A DNA stretch of 64,000 nucleotides from Siphonodentalium dalli (lineage: Eukaryota; Mollusca; Scaphopoda; Gadilida; Siphonodentaliidae): assembly GCA_032622095.1 (NCBI GenBank), contig CP136064.1, positions 257,097,863-257,161,862 on the forward strand. The letters run 5' to 3'. The position numbers and the translations under genes are program-made. The notes beneath the pieces are model-generated. The model was given only the letters and a program-made list of their open reading frames with translations, ran no database searches and was not told where the DNA came from. This document shows, piece after piece, positions 11,703-22,234 of this stretch. Position 1 is the first letter of the stretch. Each line of letters starts with the position of its first letter.

Positions 11703-11819
11703 GCGACAGTGTTAACGTTTCGGCCAAATTCACTGAATTGAAGCCTGCAGGCCATACCAGTGATGTTTACCCAGCTAGATTGACACCAGTTGATCATGAA
11801 AATGCAAGAAAAATCATAG
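11703..11819 (+). CDS. Candidate 117-bp cassette exon (copy 1)
   Basis: Open between CCCATAG (acceptor) and ATAG/GTCATG (weak donor), phase 1 at both ends, so including it adds 39 codons in frame between the DPHF exon and the exon at 13997. It contains AKFTELKPAGHTSDVYPARL and lacks clear similarity to the ITIH domain. The core ITIH alignment is better if it is skipped. Downstream of 11819 the two copies differ by one base in a T run that would shift the frame, which suggests coding, if any, ends at this donor. Its reality is uncertain. Confidence 0.3.
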
Positions 11820-12025
11820 GTCATGTGTTTACTTTTTTAAATAAATCCCCAAGTGTACGACAGGGCTATCCCACAGCCAAATTTGATCTGGAAAAACCCA
11901 GAACAACAGCTGCTATATAGTTAAATAAATTTCCCGCTCACAAAAATCCATTCCGCCATTCATTCACCAGTTTAAATTATTTAGATATTATGTACAAATC
12001 AAATAAACGCGATGTCATCCTTTAA

Positions 12026-12426
12026 TAACGTGTCGCATGTATAAGGTGAAGGTCATTCTTCAGTTACCTTCACCTTTAGCAATTCCACGGTGTACTCGCT
12101 CCCCGACTCTAAAACACATTTAGCTCCCTGATTCCTATAATGGTAGACCCGTTCGGTGTGAATATTCGAAACAAAATATGTTCAGACTGATACGGTTCTC
12201 AACTCTCGGTGAAATGGCTTCCTTTTATAAGGATGTCCCCGTATAGCCAATGTTGTTGGGGCGTGGATGTATACGATCACCGCAGTCTTGGCTAGACGAG
12301 GTTGGCACGGGTTCTAACCCCGACATGGGCGACACTCGAGCTGAGTTGAGGGACAGCTCGATGTGCCATTCCGATCGATACATGGCCATTTCGATAAGAA
12401 ATGAGAATTTGTTCACGCTCACTGAA
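12026..12426. repeat. Segment X, orientation A (inverted in the other copy)
   Basis: Bounded by an empty TTAA (12022-12025) on the left and the TTAA of a MITE on the right. The same sequence appears reverse-complemented at 22612-23019. It contains the small hairpin AAGGTGAAGGT...ACCTTCACCTT (12043-12076) and a tRNA-like B-box (GGGTTCTAACCCC). No gene recognised. Confidence 0.85.
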
Positions 12427-12802
12427 TTAAAGACATATTATGGACTTATTCGGGTGCGTGAAACTGATAAGTCAGTATTCAGGTGCTATACCAATTGGAG
12501 GAATGAAACATTCTACTAACATTGCCAAAAATCTAAAAACAATCGACCGCAGTACTCCATAGAAAACATAGTCTGAACTGCGCTCAAATGTAAATATTTA
12601 CTTCTCGAATCGGGACGCAACTATCAGCGATAAACTAACAAAAACAATTTTGTCATCGAGAGTCACTGAATTTAATTAATATATAAGAATGACGATGTGT
12701 GTTGTCAATTTGGATATAATATTTGTAAAAAATATCTACTATGAGCAGATTATTCTCCATTTCTATTTGATCACCCTACCGGAGTGTTTCACATCACTTT
12801 AA
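12427..12802 (-). mobile_element. 377-bp TTAA MITE (copy 1, single)
   Basis: Termini are TTAAAGACATATTATGGAC and GTTTCACATCACTTTAA; TTAA at both ends. The same element is present twice in copy 2 and twice, head to head, at 46368-47132. No coding capacity. Confidence 0.8.
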
Positions 12803-13330
12803 GCAAAATGAAGCAATGAACTCTCATACTGAGTCAGTGCCTCCATATATAACTCTGATATGTTCTCTTCACTCGGTCATCAAGTTGATAAGTTTCCCCA
12901 AAAGTTTTAAATGCCCAACAGTATCTATCAATCCCAATCATTATATTGTGGATATTTGTCCCAATCATCTTTAAAGGTCTATCTATTAAATCACAAAACC
13001 ATTGTGTACTGCATTTCATAAATTGCACTACTACAGAACTTTCAGCTTTCCTTAAACCTAGTTTACTCTGCAGTTTCACAAAGTATAAAACCAAAATCAT
13101 CATACATGAAAAATTTCCGGCAAATATAGAGTAAAACACATTAAGGGGCATGGCGACAAATTAATTTATACATAGGGTCATAATATATAACAGTGTATAT
13201 GATTAGTACTTTCTGTATGAATTATGTATATATGTAAAATACACCACTGTAATAATTGATAATTGTACCAAAAATACGAATAAATAAAAAAATAAAAACC
13301 TCTGATATATACACAGAGGATCTGCAACGT

Positions 13331-13441
13331 GTCCCCAGTTTATAGCGGAATTTACAAAACTCGTCCAGTAAATTAGGTAAAGGCTCGGTCCAGACCTAAA
13401 TTACTGGACGAGTTTTGTAAATTCTGCTATAAACTGGGGAC
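13331..13441. repeat. 48-bp-arm palindrome (copy 1)
   Basis: GTCCCCAGTTTATAGCGGAA... pairs with ...TTCTGCTATAAACTGGGGAC across a 13-15-bp loop with only about one mismatch. This is a strong hairpin in either strand. It lies in an intron of the ITIH-like gene, about 550 bp before the next exon region. Confidence 0.85.
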
Positions 13442-13891
13442 GAGTTGTAGATTCTATTTATTACATGATCCAAAACCTCGACAAAACATACTCAAATCAA
13501 CAAATGGGACGCGAAACTAACATCGGCCTCTATAAGGCATGCGATGACGCTTCACGTAAAGTTATATGCGTTGTTTGTCCGCGTAAAGAAATAGTCACAG
13601 ATAAATAAAGACTCTGTGGCGTATTTAAGGTCGTATATTTAACATCATAACTTTTCAAACTCTTCATTCTTTATAGTTTTTAGAAACATATTGGAAGCCA
13701 AACTATTTTGAGACGTAGCATACGGAATATAAACAGACGACAAACGGAAGTCAAAGGTCACATGACACTGTTTCCTGTTATTAAACGAACGTTTAATATC
13801 ACAATTAATAGAATGGGTTTATTGCATGGAATAAGGGTAGGATCATGTAATACATATCTTTACTATCTAACGTCCCTTTATTTACACACAG

Positions 13892-13996
13892 GACTGGCTA
13901 TCACAACAACAATCGTTGGTGGAATGGAAATCAACAAAAAAAAAACTCTGATGTATACATATCTTTACTATCTAACGTCCCTTTATTTACACACAG
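13892..13996 (+). repeat. Tandem 105-bp duplication of the intron/exon junction (pseudo-exon)
   Basis: The pyrimidine-rich tract, the acceptor TTTACACACAG and the start of the exon (GACTGG.TATCACA.CAACA) occur twice, with exon starts at 13892 and 13997, exactly 105 bp apart. The upstream copy diverges into an A run after about 55 bp. Because 105 is a multiple of three and no stop intervenes, use of the first acceptor would add 35 residues in frame. Confidence 0.85.
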
Positions 13997-14338
13997 GACT
14001 GGTTATCACAGCAACAATCGTTGATGGAATGGAAATCAACAAAAGAGATAACCAAAAAACTTACATTAGTGAAATCAGTATTTCATACAAAGGGAAGCGA
14101 CTGACAGTGTTGCCTGTCGTCATGCGATATGGGGGCGTAGTCAGTTTTTGGCAGAATACAACCATAGGTAAAATACGTATCGCTTTGTTAGGCAGTGGAA
14201 CGGCATTGGACATTCATGTGGCAAATAAAGTGAAGCTGCATATCAGAAGATTTGTGCCTATGAATGGACACGTTGACTATCTAAACTTCATGCTGGCTGA
14301 TGGTCATGGGCTTTCGAAAAAGTCTGATGGATTGATTG
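13997..14338 (+). CDS. ITIH-like: ITIH-like gene, main C-terminal-domain exon (copy 1)
   Basis: A 342-bp exon, from acceptor ACACACAG to donor GTGAGTAT, phase 1 at both ends. It encodes most of the ITIH C-terminal domain: GLVITATIVDGMEINK, a beta-rich middle with VSFWQN, HIRRF, and the closing YLNFMLADGHGLSKKSDGLI. The last part matches the family pattern F-L-G-x-Y-...-H-G-L-I-G-Q-F. The frame continues upstream to 13708 through the intron and through the duplicated acceptor, but that extension is pyrimidine-rich intron and I leave it out. The domain is extracellular in known members, which bind hyaluronan and covalently modify it or chondroitin sulfate. A near-identical exon lies at 24591-24932. 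Confidence 0.85.
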
Positions 14339-16526
14339 GTGAGTATATGTAACTAAGCTTATATATATATAACTGGAGCGGGCGTTTTATCTTTAAAATC
14401 GACTTCCACACGTATAATCCGCTAACACATATACCTATACATTGATCAATTCCTAACAACGACGTGCATATTTTAGGACCAAACAGAATTTTTTTTATTA
14501 TTTTTTTTTTTAATATGAATGAATGCTTTATTGCAAGACATAAATTAATGCGTAACATACAAAACACATATACAATATTTTATATACAATATGTATACAA
14601 TGAATATGAGGCCTGACCCTACAAACGTGTTGTTTGTTTTTCTTTGTTCCTTGTTTGTTCTTTTAAACATCGTGTGTGTATAAGTTATATTCTTCCTTAT
14701 GTTTTCAATGTCCTTTTGACTATCAGTTTGAATTTTTGACCATGCAATGAGCTAATCAGCTGCCTTCCACAAGGTATACAATTAATTGCAATTAAGAGAC
14801 TTCTCTAAAGGCATTACTTAGAAAAATACATACTTTTTTCAAACGAGAGATATTTTCTATTGACAAGAGCCCATGAAACTTTTCGCGGGAAGGATTTTCC
14901 CAGTAATATTTTGGGATATAGCGCTCACGCCACTGTGTAGGAACTGTACCATCGGAAGTCGTTCTATCGCCGGTTTGTGATGGTTCTTGACTGATTTGTG
15001 ATGGTTCCTTATGATCGAAATTATACATTTTCGCGACTGTTTTACAGTTAAAACGCATTTTTGGAGCCACCTAGCTGATAATTCGATAATTTTTTCCATT
15101 CCCCTCACAATCGGTGGCCCTAACGAGCGTAATAATAAAAAAAATTCCATTGTGCGAGTTATAACAACGAAGAAAACCGCGAATTTTGATATTTGTTTAG
15201 GTTCTCTCCTGATCGAGTCGTTTCTCTCCTGATCGAGTCGGTTCTCTCCCCATTTAATCGGTTTTATACGGTAATACTATGGCTAATATTTGGCAGGATA
15301 ATGGTTCAAACTGACCATGTCGTGAAATTAACCAAAGATAAACACAACACTATATGCATTAAGTTGAAATTTGCACCAATTGTTATCAATTTCTATTAAT
15401 TACAACGCATCCCTATGCTTATTCAATAACCTGTGTTACGCCTTTCAAAATTCACCAAGTCGCCAGCTGGTTTGAAAAATAATGCGTTTTGCAGGCTCAA
15501 CATAGCCATGAGTCAATAGCCGATTGTAGTGCAATTTCATTGCGCTGGACTTCGGAAAGCGTGAGCGTAGACGGGATATATAGGGTTATCTGTCTTGTAT
15601 TTTATGTTGTCTATTTTCGTAGACGCAATTTAATCAACAAAAAGCAAAAAAATAAGACGTTATAAGTTCGTTGACACCCATACATTGTTCTGATTACGCA
15701 ATTTAAGAAGTTTATGTTGTGCATCCGCTTGCTGGATGCTGATTATATAGGTTAGGTGCTAGAATTTGTTATTTCTTCATCGCACTTGTTGTGCTGTTCA
15801 GGATAATCTGACCGGCAATCACTCAGGGTTTGTTCTAACTTCTAAGCCTCTAGACAGTAAAGCCATGCCACTCAGGTTCCTGTTAAGAGATACCTGATTG
15901 CAACCAATCACGCAATAAGGGGGAATAATTGTTTTATATTAGTAAAGGCTACCTTTTGAAATATTAAATAAAATTAAAATTGGATGAAGAGAAAGCAAAA
16001 AATATTTGGTCAACCGCCTTTGACTTACATGATTGTACTATAGCAGTCGCCCGGAACATGTAAGATCATCCCCGGGGCAACTGGTCTTGGGCATGAGTAG
16101 TCACGCATCCTCTGGGATATTTCGGAATGTAAATACGGGTACCTGTACTAAACCTTTAAAAGTAACTCAATCAACCAATGGAAGTTTTACAAAATCATGT
16201 GACTATTGGTCAAAAGAGTATAAGTGAAGTCGGGCGCATGTGAAATCGACCCAATAAGAAGATGGCCCAACACGAAGACGACCCGACGCGAAGTCGACCT
16301 GAGAGAAGTCGGCCCCGATGATTAGATAGGAATTTGAATATTGTTAATATTGTTTTTAAATGAGCGCGGCGGACAATTACACTTTAAAGGTAAATTATAT
16401 TTGGTATGTTGTTCTACTGGAGGTCTGGACCCACGAACATCTTTAATATGGCATCGAGGCTGGAAATTTGGAAATAAACTGTATAAAAGGTATAATTCAA
16501 TGGTAATTTGATTTATTCTTATTTAG
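14339..16526 (+). other. Last intron of the ITIH-like gene (copy 1)
   Basis: No exon found. It holds poly-T/poly-A stretches near 14490-14515, a 20-bp tandem repeat (TCTCCTGATCGAGTCG) at about 15199-15250, and the AAGTCG-type repeat at 16230-16325. Short frames here are not supported. Confidence 0.6.
16230..16325. repeat. Degenerate AAGTCGGCCCC subrepeat block
   Basis: Five to six imperfect repeats of about 17 bp (GAAGTCGGGCGCATGTGAAA, GAAGACGACCCGACGC, GAGAAGTCGGCCCC). They match the TIRs of the element at 38096-38874. Duplicated at about 26824-26919. Confidence 0.7.
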
Positions 16527-16762
16527 GGCAATTTGTCCACAAGTCAGCAAAGTTGAGGAAACAGCGTCGAATGAAGAAGACTGGGGTGACAAGAGGAACT
16601 TTTGTGTTGTTTTCTAAACAAGGCAGACTGAAATTCAAAGCTGACCTGAACATGAAAAAGAAGGACATGACACATCAAACTCCAGACTCCTGTTGGATGG
16701 TTCAAAAGCCAGAGAAACATTTCATCGAACGGATGATTGAGTCATATCGTATACCATCGTAG
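16527..16762 (+). CDS. ITIH-like: ITIH-like gene, terminal exon (copy 1)
   Basis: Acceptor TTCTTATTTAG. With the preceding exon the junction reads GLIG-QFVHKSAKL, the invariant ITIH G-L-I-G-Q-F. It ends with SCWMVQKPEKHFIERMIESY, corresponding to the family's terminal C-W-x-V-...-L-I-D-G-x-Y-x-D-Y, and then RIPS and a TAG stop at 16760-16762. A Lys/Arg-rich stretch follows QF. The length after QF is typical of the family. The stop codon lies inside a 42-bp tandem repeat. Identical exon at 27121-27356. Confidence 0.85.
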
Positions 16763-16902
16763 TCTACACGGATCAGTGTCAAGTCATATCGTATACCATC
16801 GGAGTCTACACGGATCAGTGTCAAGTCATATCGTATACCATCGGAGTCTACACGGATCAGGTCATATCGCATACCATCGTAGTCTACACGGATCAGTGTC
16901 AA
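16741..16902 (+). repeat. 42-bp minisatellite spanning the stop codon (copy 1)
   Basis: Four units of GTCATATCGTATACCATCG.AGTCTACACGGATCAGTGTCAA; the fourth starts after a 6-bp shorter unit. The first unit supplies the last codons and the TAG stop. In the second and third units the TAG is GAG, so the stop exists only in the first and the last unit. Confidence 0.9.
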
Positions 16903-17126
16903 TTGCAGATTATGCCATGAATCTCTACTATGGCTAACAACCGTACAGATCATATTCCATCAGTACACAACCGGAGAAGATTTTGAAATTTTGACAGGGA
17001 ACCTTATAAAGTCGATAAAATGACACAAATAATATATTTCTTAATTATTATCTGTTCCTTAATAGTGTACTTCACTATATGTGATGGTCCCAACTCGAAA
17101 TTGTGACTTTTGTGAGCCGATATCTC

Positions 17127-17132
17127 AATAAA
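17127..17132 (+). promoter_or_regulatory. Candidate polyadenylation signal (copy 1)
   Basis: AATAAA lies about 365 bp after the ITIH stop, 8 bases before the assembly gap. It is repeated at 27721-27726. Confidence 0.5.
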
Positions 17133-17139
17133 CATTCAA

Positions 17140-17239
17140 NNNNNNNNNNNNNNNNNNNNNNNNNNNNNNNNNNNNNNNNNNNNNNNNNNNNNNNNNNNNN
17201 NNNNNNNNNNNNNNNNNNNNNNNNNNNNNNNNNNNNNNN
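17140..17239. other. Assembly gap of 100 N
   Basis: Exactly one hundred N, a conventional placeholder for a gap of unknown size. The duplicated segment ends on its left edge and restarts on its right edge. Confidence 1.
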
Positions 17240-17967
17240 GACAATCGTCCATCCGTGAGTGCATCCGTGTGTGCGTCGGTGCGTCTGGAACTTTATCCGA
17301 GCCTGTATTCTGTAATTTTCTGGTCATCTTTTTTAAATCTTGGCATATATATCAAAACCAGCATGGGAACCTGCACACCAGCGATTTTGAGTTCGGTCGG
17401 ACTCATTATGGCGGAGTTATTGGCCTTTTCGACATATAATCATACATCCTGGGACGCACCTTTTGTCAGATCCTGTGTTCCTTTATTTTCCAGTCATTTT
17501 TTAAAACTTGGCACAGATGTCAACCAGCATTTCTAATTTCATGTTAATTCATGATTGAGTTATTAAAGCATTCACGAAAAAAAAAGACTGCGCACATACG
17601 CTTTTGAATTCAGTCGGACTGATTTTGGCGGAGTTATTGCTATTTTTCGACATAGAAATGTTTTATGTTTTTTTTATTTTAGAGTTATTGACCCTTTCTC
17701 GACACATTGAGGATGTGCAACATATTTAGTGAATATGAACTTTGTATCATATTGGTGTAATCAATTTCTCATATTGTTTGTAGTATAGGGATCTGAAACC
17801 CATAAATCATTCAAACCTGCCACCTTCGTCGGGAGACATTTTGGTCAGCGACCTTTTATTTTTCTTTATATTGCACACGACTGTTAAATATTATAGAAGT
17901 GAACATCCGATGTGGAATTATGAATTGATTAATTTCATGAAAGGCGTTTGACTGCGTGGTACTGGTC

Positions 17968-18323
17968 CGATTATCACAATAGAACGTATTCAGAGATGTG
18001 TTGCACCGGAACCGAGTATCACAATAGAACGTACCAACACGCACCGGAACTGAGTATCACCATAGAACGTATCCAGAGATGTGTTGCACCGGAACCGAGT
18101 ATCACCATAGAACGTATCCAGAGATGTGTTGCACCGGAACCGAGTATCACCATAGAACGTACCCATAGATGTGTTGCACCGGAACCGAGTATCACCATAG
18201 AACGTACCCAGAGATGTGTTGCACCGGAACCGAGTATCACCATAGAACGTACCCAGATATGTGTTACACAGGAGCCGAGTATCACCATAGAACGTACCCA
18301 GAGTTGTGTTATACCGGAAAAGG
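17968..18323. repeat. 45-bp minisatellite, 8 units (copy 2)
   Basis: Same unit as at 10220-10402, with eight occurrences of ATAGAACGTA against four in copy 1. One unit is shortened. Open frames in both strands follow from the 45-bp period. Confidence 0.9.
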
Positions 18324-18414
18324 ACACATCATGACATGGAATACAGACTAACCGCGTGCTTTCCATGTTGTTTATTTTAAATTATTTGGTGAACTAAATA
18401 TAGGCTTATCGTTA

Positions 18415-19026
18415 TCTCATATATATTTTGGAAACGGGTGGAGCTATCGACTTGAAATTTGCTATGTCAATGTATCCCTTGCCCCGGATACGAATTTTAT
18501 CGGGTCGCCGAGCCCGTGCGACGCCAGCTTCGCGCATGCGCAGACGAGGTCTCGGAAACGGGTGGAGCTATCTACTTGAAATTTGGTATGTGAATGTATC
18601 TTGCCCCGGATACGAATTTTATCGTGTCACCGAGCCCGTGCGGCGCCCGCGTCGCGCATGCGCAGACGAGATATCGGAAACGGGTGGAGCTATCGACTTG
18701 AAATTTGCTATGTGAATGTATCTTGCCCCGGATACGAATTTTATCTGGTCGCCGAGCCCGTGCGACGACAGCTTCGCGCATGCGCAGACCAGATCTCGGA
18801 AACGGGTGGAGCTATCGACTTGAAATTTGGTTTTTGACTAGCCCGGACAACGTCGGGCTGGGTAGAGCTATCGACTTGAAATTTGGTTTTTGAATAGCCC
18901 GGACACCGTCGAGCCAGTGCGACGCCAGCTTCGCGCATGCGCAGACCAGATCTCGGAAACGGGTGGAGCTATCGACTTGAAATTTGGTTTTTGAATAGCC
19001 CGGACAACGTCGGGCTCATCGGCTAG
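18415..19026 (+). mobile_element. Helitron-like unit 1, copy 2
   Basis: TCTCATATATATTTTGGAAA start to CTAG end. It contains internal partial duplications of the 3' end (hairpin GCCCGGACAACGTCGGGC at 18841 and a damaged one near 18897) without CTAG, as if terminal modules had been reshuffled within the unit. Confidence 0.75.
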
Positions 19027-19779
19027 TCTCATATATATTTTGAAGACCTCTGTTTGTCTGTCTGTCTGTATGTTTGTTTGTCTGTCATTAATACAAATCT
19101 ACGATTCTCGACCGATCGGGACGAAACTTGGTACGTGTGTGTAGTTTGACCAGGCGGTGGTCATTGTCGTATTGGCGAGCCCGTGCGACGCCCGTGCAGC
19201 GCATGCGCAGACGAGATCTCGGAAACGGGTGGAGCTATAGACCTGAAATTTGGTATGTGAATGTATCTTGCTCCGAATACGAATTTTATCGGGTCGCCGA
19301 GCCCGTGCGACGCCAGCTTCGCGCATGCGAAGACGAGATCTCGGAAACGGGTGGAGCTATCGACTTGAAATTTGGTATGTGAATGTATCTTGCCCCGGAT
19401 ACGAATTTTATCGGGTCGCCGAGCCCGTGCGACGCCAGCTTCGCGCATGCGCAGACGAGATCTCGGAAACGGGTGGAGCTATCGACTTGAAATTTGCTAT
19501 GTGAATGTATCTTGCCCCGGATACGAATTTTATCGGGTCGCCGAGCCCGCGCGACGCCAGCTTCGCGCATGCGCAGACGAGATCTCGGAAACGGGTGGAG
19601 TTATCGACTTGAAATTTGGTATGTGAATGTATCTTGCCCGGATACGAATTTTATCGGGTCGCCGAGCCCGTGCGACGCCAGCTTCGCGCATGCGCAGACC
19701 AGATCTCGGAAACCGGTGGAGCTATCGACTTGAAATTTGATTTTTGAATAGCCCGGACAACGTCGGGCTCATCGGCTAG
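19027..19779 (+). mobile_element. Helitron-like unit 2, copy 2
   Basis: A 753-bp unit: TCTCATATATATTTTGAAGA, a GTCT tract, an adapter segment (GACGAAACTTGGTACGTGTG), 122-bp monomers, the terminal hairpin and CTAG. Joined to its neighbours with no intervening base. Confidence 0.8.
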
Positions 19780-19801
19780 TCTCATATATATTTTGAAGAC
19801 C

Positions 19802-19835
<34 letters not shown>

Positions 19836-20528
19836 ATTGATACAAATCTACGATTCTCGACCGATCGGGATGAAACTTGGTACGTGTGTGTAGTTTGACC
19901 AGGCGGTCGTCGTTGTCGTATTGGCGAGCCCGTGCGACGCCCGTGCAGCGCATGCGCAGACGAGATCTCGGAAACGGGTGGAGCTATCGACTTGAAATTT
20001 GCTATGTGAATGTATCTTGCCCCGGATACGAATTTTATCGGGTCGCCGAGCCCGTGCGGCGCCCGCTTCGCGCATGCGCAGACGAGATCTCGGAAACGGG
20101 TGGAGCTATCGACTTGAAATTTGCTATGTGAATGTATCTTGCCCCGGATACGAATTTTATCGGGTCGCCGAGCCCGTGCGACGCTAGCTTCGCGCATGCG
20201 CAGACGAGATCTCGGAAACGGGTGGAGCTATCGACTTGAAATTTGCTATGTGAATGTATCTTGCCCCGGATACGAATTTTATCGGGTCGCCGAGCCCGCG
20301 CGACGCCAGCTTCGCGCATGCGCAGACGAGATCTCGGAAACGGGTGGAGTTATCGACTTGAAATTTGGTATGTGAATGTATCTTGCCCGGATACGAATTT
20401 TATCGGGTCGCCGAGCCCGTGCGACGCCAGCTTCGCGCATGCGCAGACCAGATCTCGGAAACCGGTGGAGCTATCGACTTGAAATTTGATTTTTGAATAG
20501 CCCGGACAACGTCGGGCTCATCGGCTAG
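19780..20528 (+). mobile_element. Helitron-like unit 3, copy 2
   Basis: A 749-bp unit with the same layout as its left neighbour and six 122-bp-type monomers. CTAG at 20525-20528 is followed directly by the next TCTCATATATA. Confidence 0.8.
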
Positions 20529-20550
20529 TCTCATATATATTTTGAAGACC

Positions 20551-20592
<42 letters not shown>

Positions 20593-21164
20593 ATTGATAC
20601 AAATCTACGATTCTCGACCGATCGGGATGAAACTTGGTACGTGTGTGTAGTTTGACCAGGCGGTCGTCGTTGTCGTATTGGCGAGCCCGTGCGACGCCCG
20701 TGCAGCGCATGCGCAGACGAGATCTCGGAAACGGGTGGAGCTATCGACTTGAAATTTGCTATGTGAATGTATCTTGCCCCGGATACGAATTTTATCGGGT
20801 CGCCGAGCCCGTGCGACGCTAGCTTCGTGCATGCGCAGACGAGATCTCGGAAACGGGTGGAGCTATCGACTTGAAATTTGGTATGTGAATGTATCTTGCC
20901 CCGGATACGAATTTTATCGGGTCGCCGAGCCCGTGCGGCACCCGCTTCGCGCATGCGCAGACGAGATCTCGGAAACGGGTGGAGCTATCGACTTGAAATT
21001 TGCTATGTGAATGTATCTTGCCCCGGATACGAATTTTATCGGGTCGCCGAGCCCGTGCGACGCCAGATTCGCGCATGCGCAGACCAGATCTCGGAAACCG
21101 GTGGAGCTATCGACTTGAAATTTGATTTTTGAATAGCCCGGACAAAGTCGGGCTCATCGGCTAG
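20529..21164 (+). mobile_element. Helitron-like unit 4, copy 2
   Basis: A 636-bp unit, one monomer shorter than the two before it. The terminal hairpin has one base change (GACAAAGTC). Confidence 0.8.
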
Positions 21165-21796
21165 TCTCATATATATTTTGAAGACCTCTGTTTGTCTGTC
21201 TGTCTCTCTGTCTGTCTGTCTGTCATTGATACAAATCTACGATTCTCGACCGATCGGGACGAAACTTGGTACGTGTGTGTAGTTTGAACAGGCGGTCGTC
21301 GTTGTCGTATTGGCGAGCCCGTGCGACGCCCGTGCAGCGCATGCGCAGACGAGATCTCGGAAACGGGTGGAGCTATCGACTTGAAATTTGCTATGTGAAT
21401 GTATCTTGCCCCGGATACGAATTTTATCGGGTCGCCGAGCCCGTGTGACGCTAGCTTCGCGCATGCGCAGACGAGATCTCGGAAACGGGTAGAGCTATCG
21501 ACTTGAAATTTGGTATGTGAATGTATCTTGCCCCGGATACGAATTTTATCGGGTCGTCGAGCCCGTGCGACGCCAGCTTCGCGCATGCGCAGAACAGATC
21601 TCGGAGACGGGTGGAGCTATCGACTTGAAATTTGCTATGTGAATGTATCTTGCCCCGGATACGAATTTTATCGGGTCGCCGAGCCCGTGCGACTCCAGCT
21701 TCGCGCATGCGCAGACGAGATCTCGGAAACGGGTGGAGCTATCGACTTGAAATTTGATTTTTGAATAGCCCGGACAACGTCGGGCTCATCGGCTAG
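21165..21796 (+). mobile_element. Helitron-like unit 5, copy 2 (array end)
   Basis: A 632-bp unit almost identical to the last unit of copy 1 (10949-11579). CTAG at 21793-21796 is followed by the same flank TATTATATATAACAG as in copy 1. Confidence 0.82.
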
Positions 21797-21919
21797 TATT
21801 ATATATAACAGTATACGCCAGTACCAGTAATCGTATATATGGTCACATATACAAGGTATGACGAAGTGCGTTGTGCTATTCTGATTATAGGAATCACTGA
21901 TCTAAATGGTTTCCCATAG

Positions 21920-22036
21920 GCGACAGTGTTAACGTTTCGGCCAAATTCACTGAATTGAAGCCTGCAGGCCATACCAGTGATGTTTACCCAGCTAGATTGA
22001 CACCAGTTGATCATGAAAATGCAAGAAAAATCATAG
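21920..22036 (+). CDS. Candidate 117-bp cassette exon (copy 2)
   Basis: Identical in layout to 11703-11819 with the same acceptor and weak donor. Read-through past the donor meets a stop soon after (FTF then TAA), unlike copy 1. Same low confidence. Confidence 0.28.
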
Positions 22037-22234
22037 GTCATGTGTTTACTTTTTAAAATAAATCCCCAAGTGTACGACAGGGCTATCCCACAGCCAAATT
22101 TGATCTGGAAAAACCCAGAACAACAGCTGCTAGTTAAATAAATTTCCCGCTCACAAAAATCCATTCCGCCATTCATTCACCAGTTTAAATTATTTAGATA
22201 TTATGTACAAATCAAATAAACGCGATGTCATCCT

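Larger units (their letters stand above)
9493..17139. repeat. Large duplicated segment, copy 1 (ends at assembly gap)
   Basis: Near-identical to 17240-27733. The order is the same in both: a GTCCATCCGTG-type dispersed repeat, a 45-bp minisatellite, a Helitron array, a candidate exon, a MITE region, ITIH exons and the 3' UTR. The offset changes only at three places: the minisatellite, the Helitron array and the MITE/inversion. Elsewhere I see only scattered single-base differences. This copy stops exactly at the N run. Confidence 0.95.

Noticed and set aside
12232-12335. tRNA gene (A-box-like TAGCCAATGTTGTTGG and B-box GGGTTCTAACCCC, possible acceptor pairing)
   Set aside because: The box spacing (about 65 bp) and acceptor mismatches are poor even for a long-arm tRNA; at best it is an old tRNA-derived repeat. 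A tRNA search tool would decide.
13708-13996. Upstream part of the 214-codon frame as coding
   Set aside because: It crosses a pyrimidine-rich tract and two acceptor sites; the ITIH similarity begins only at 13997.
10494-21796. CRISPR-like array
   Set aside because: Repeats are 122-bp monomers without unique spacers, in a eukaryotic context.
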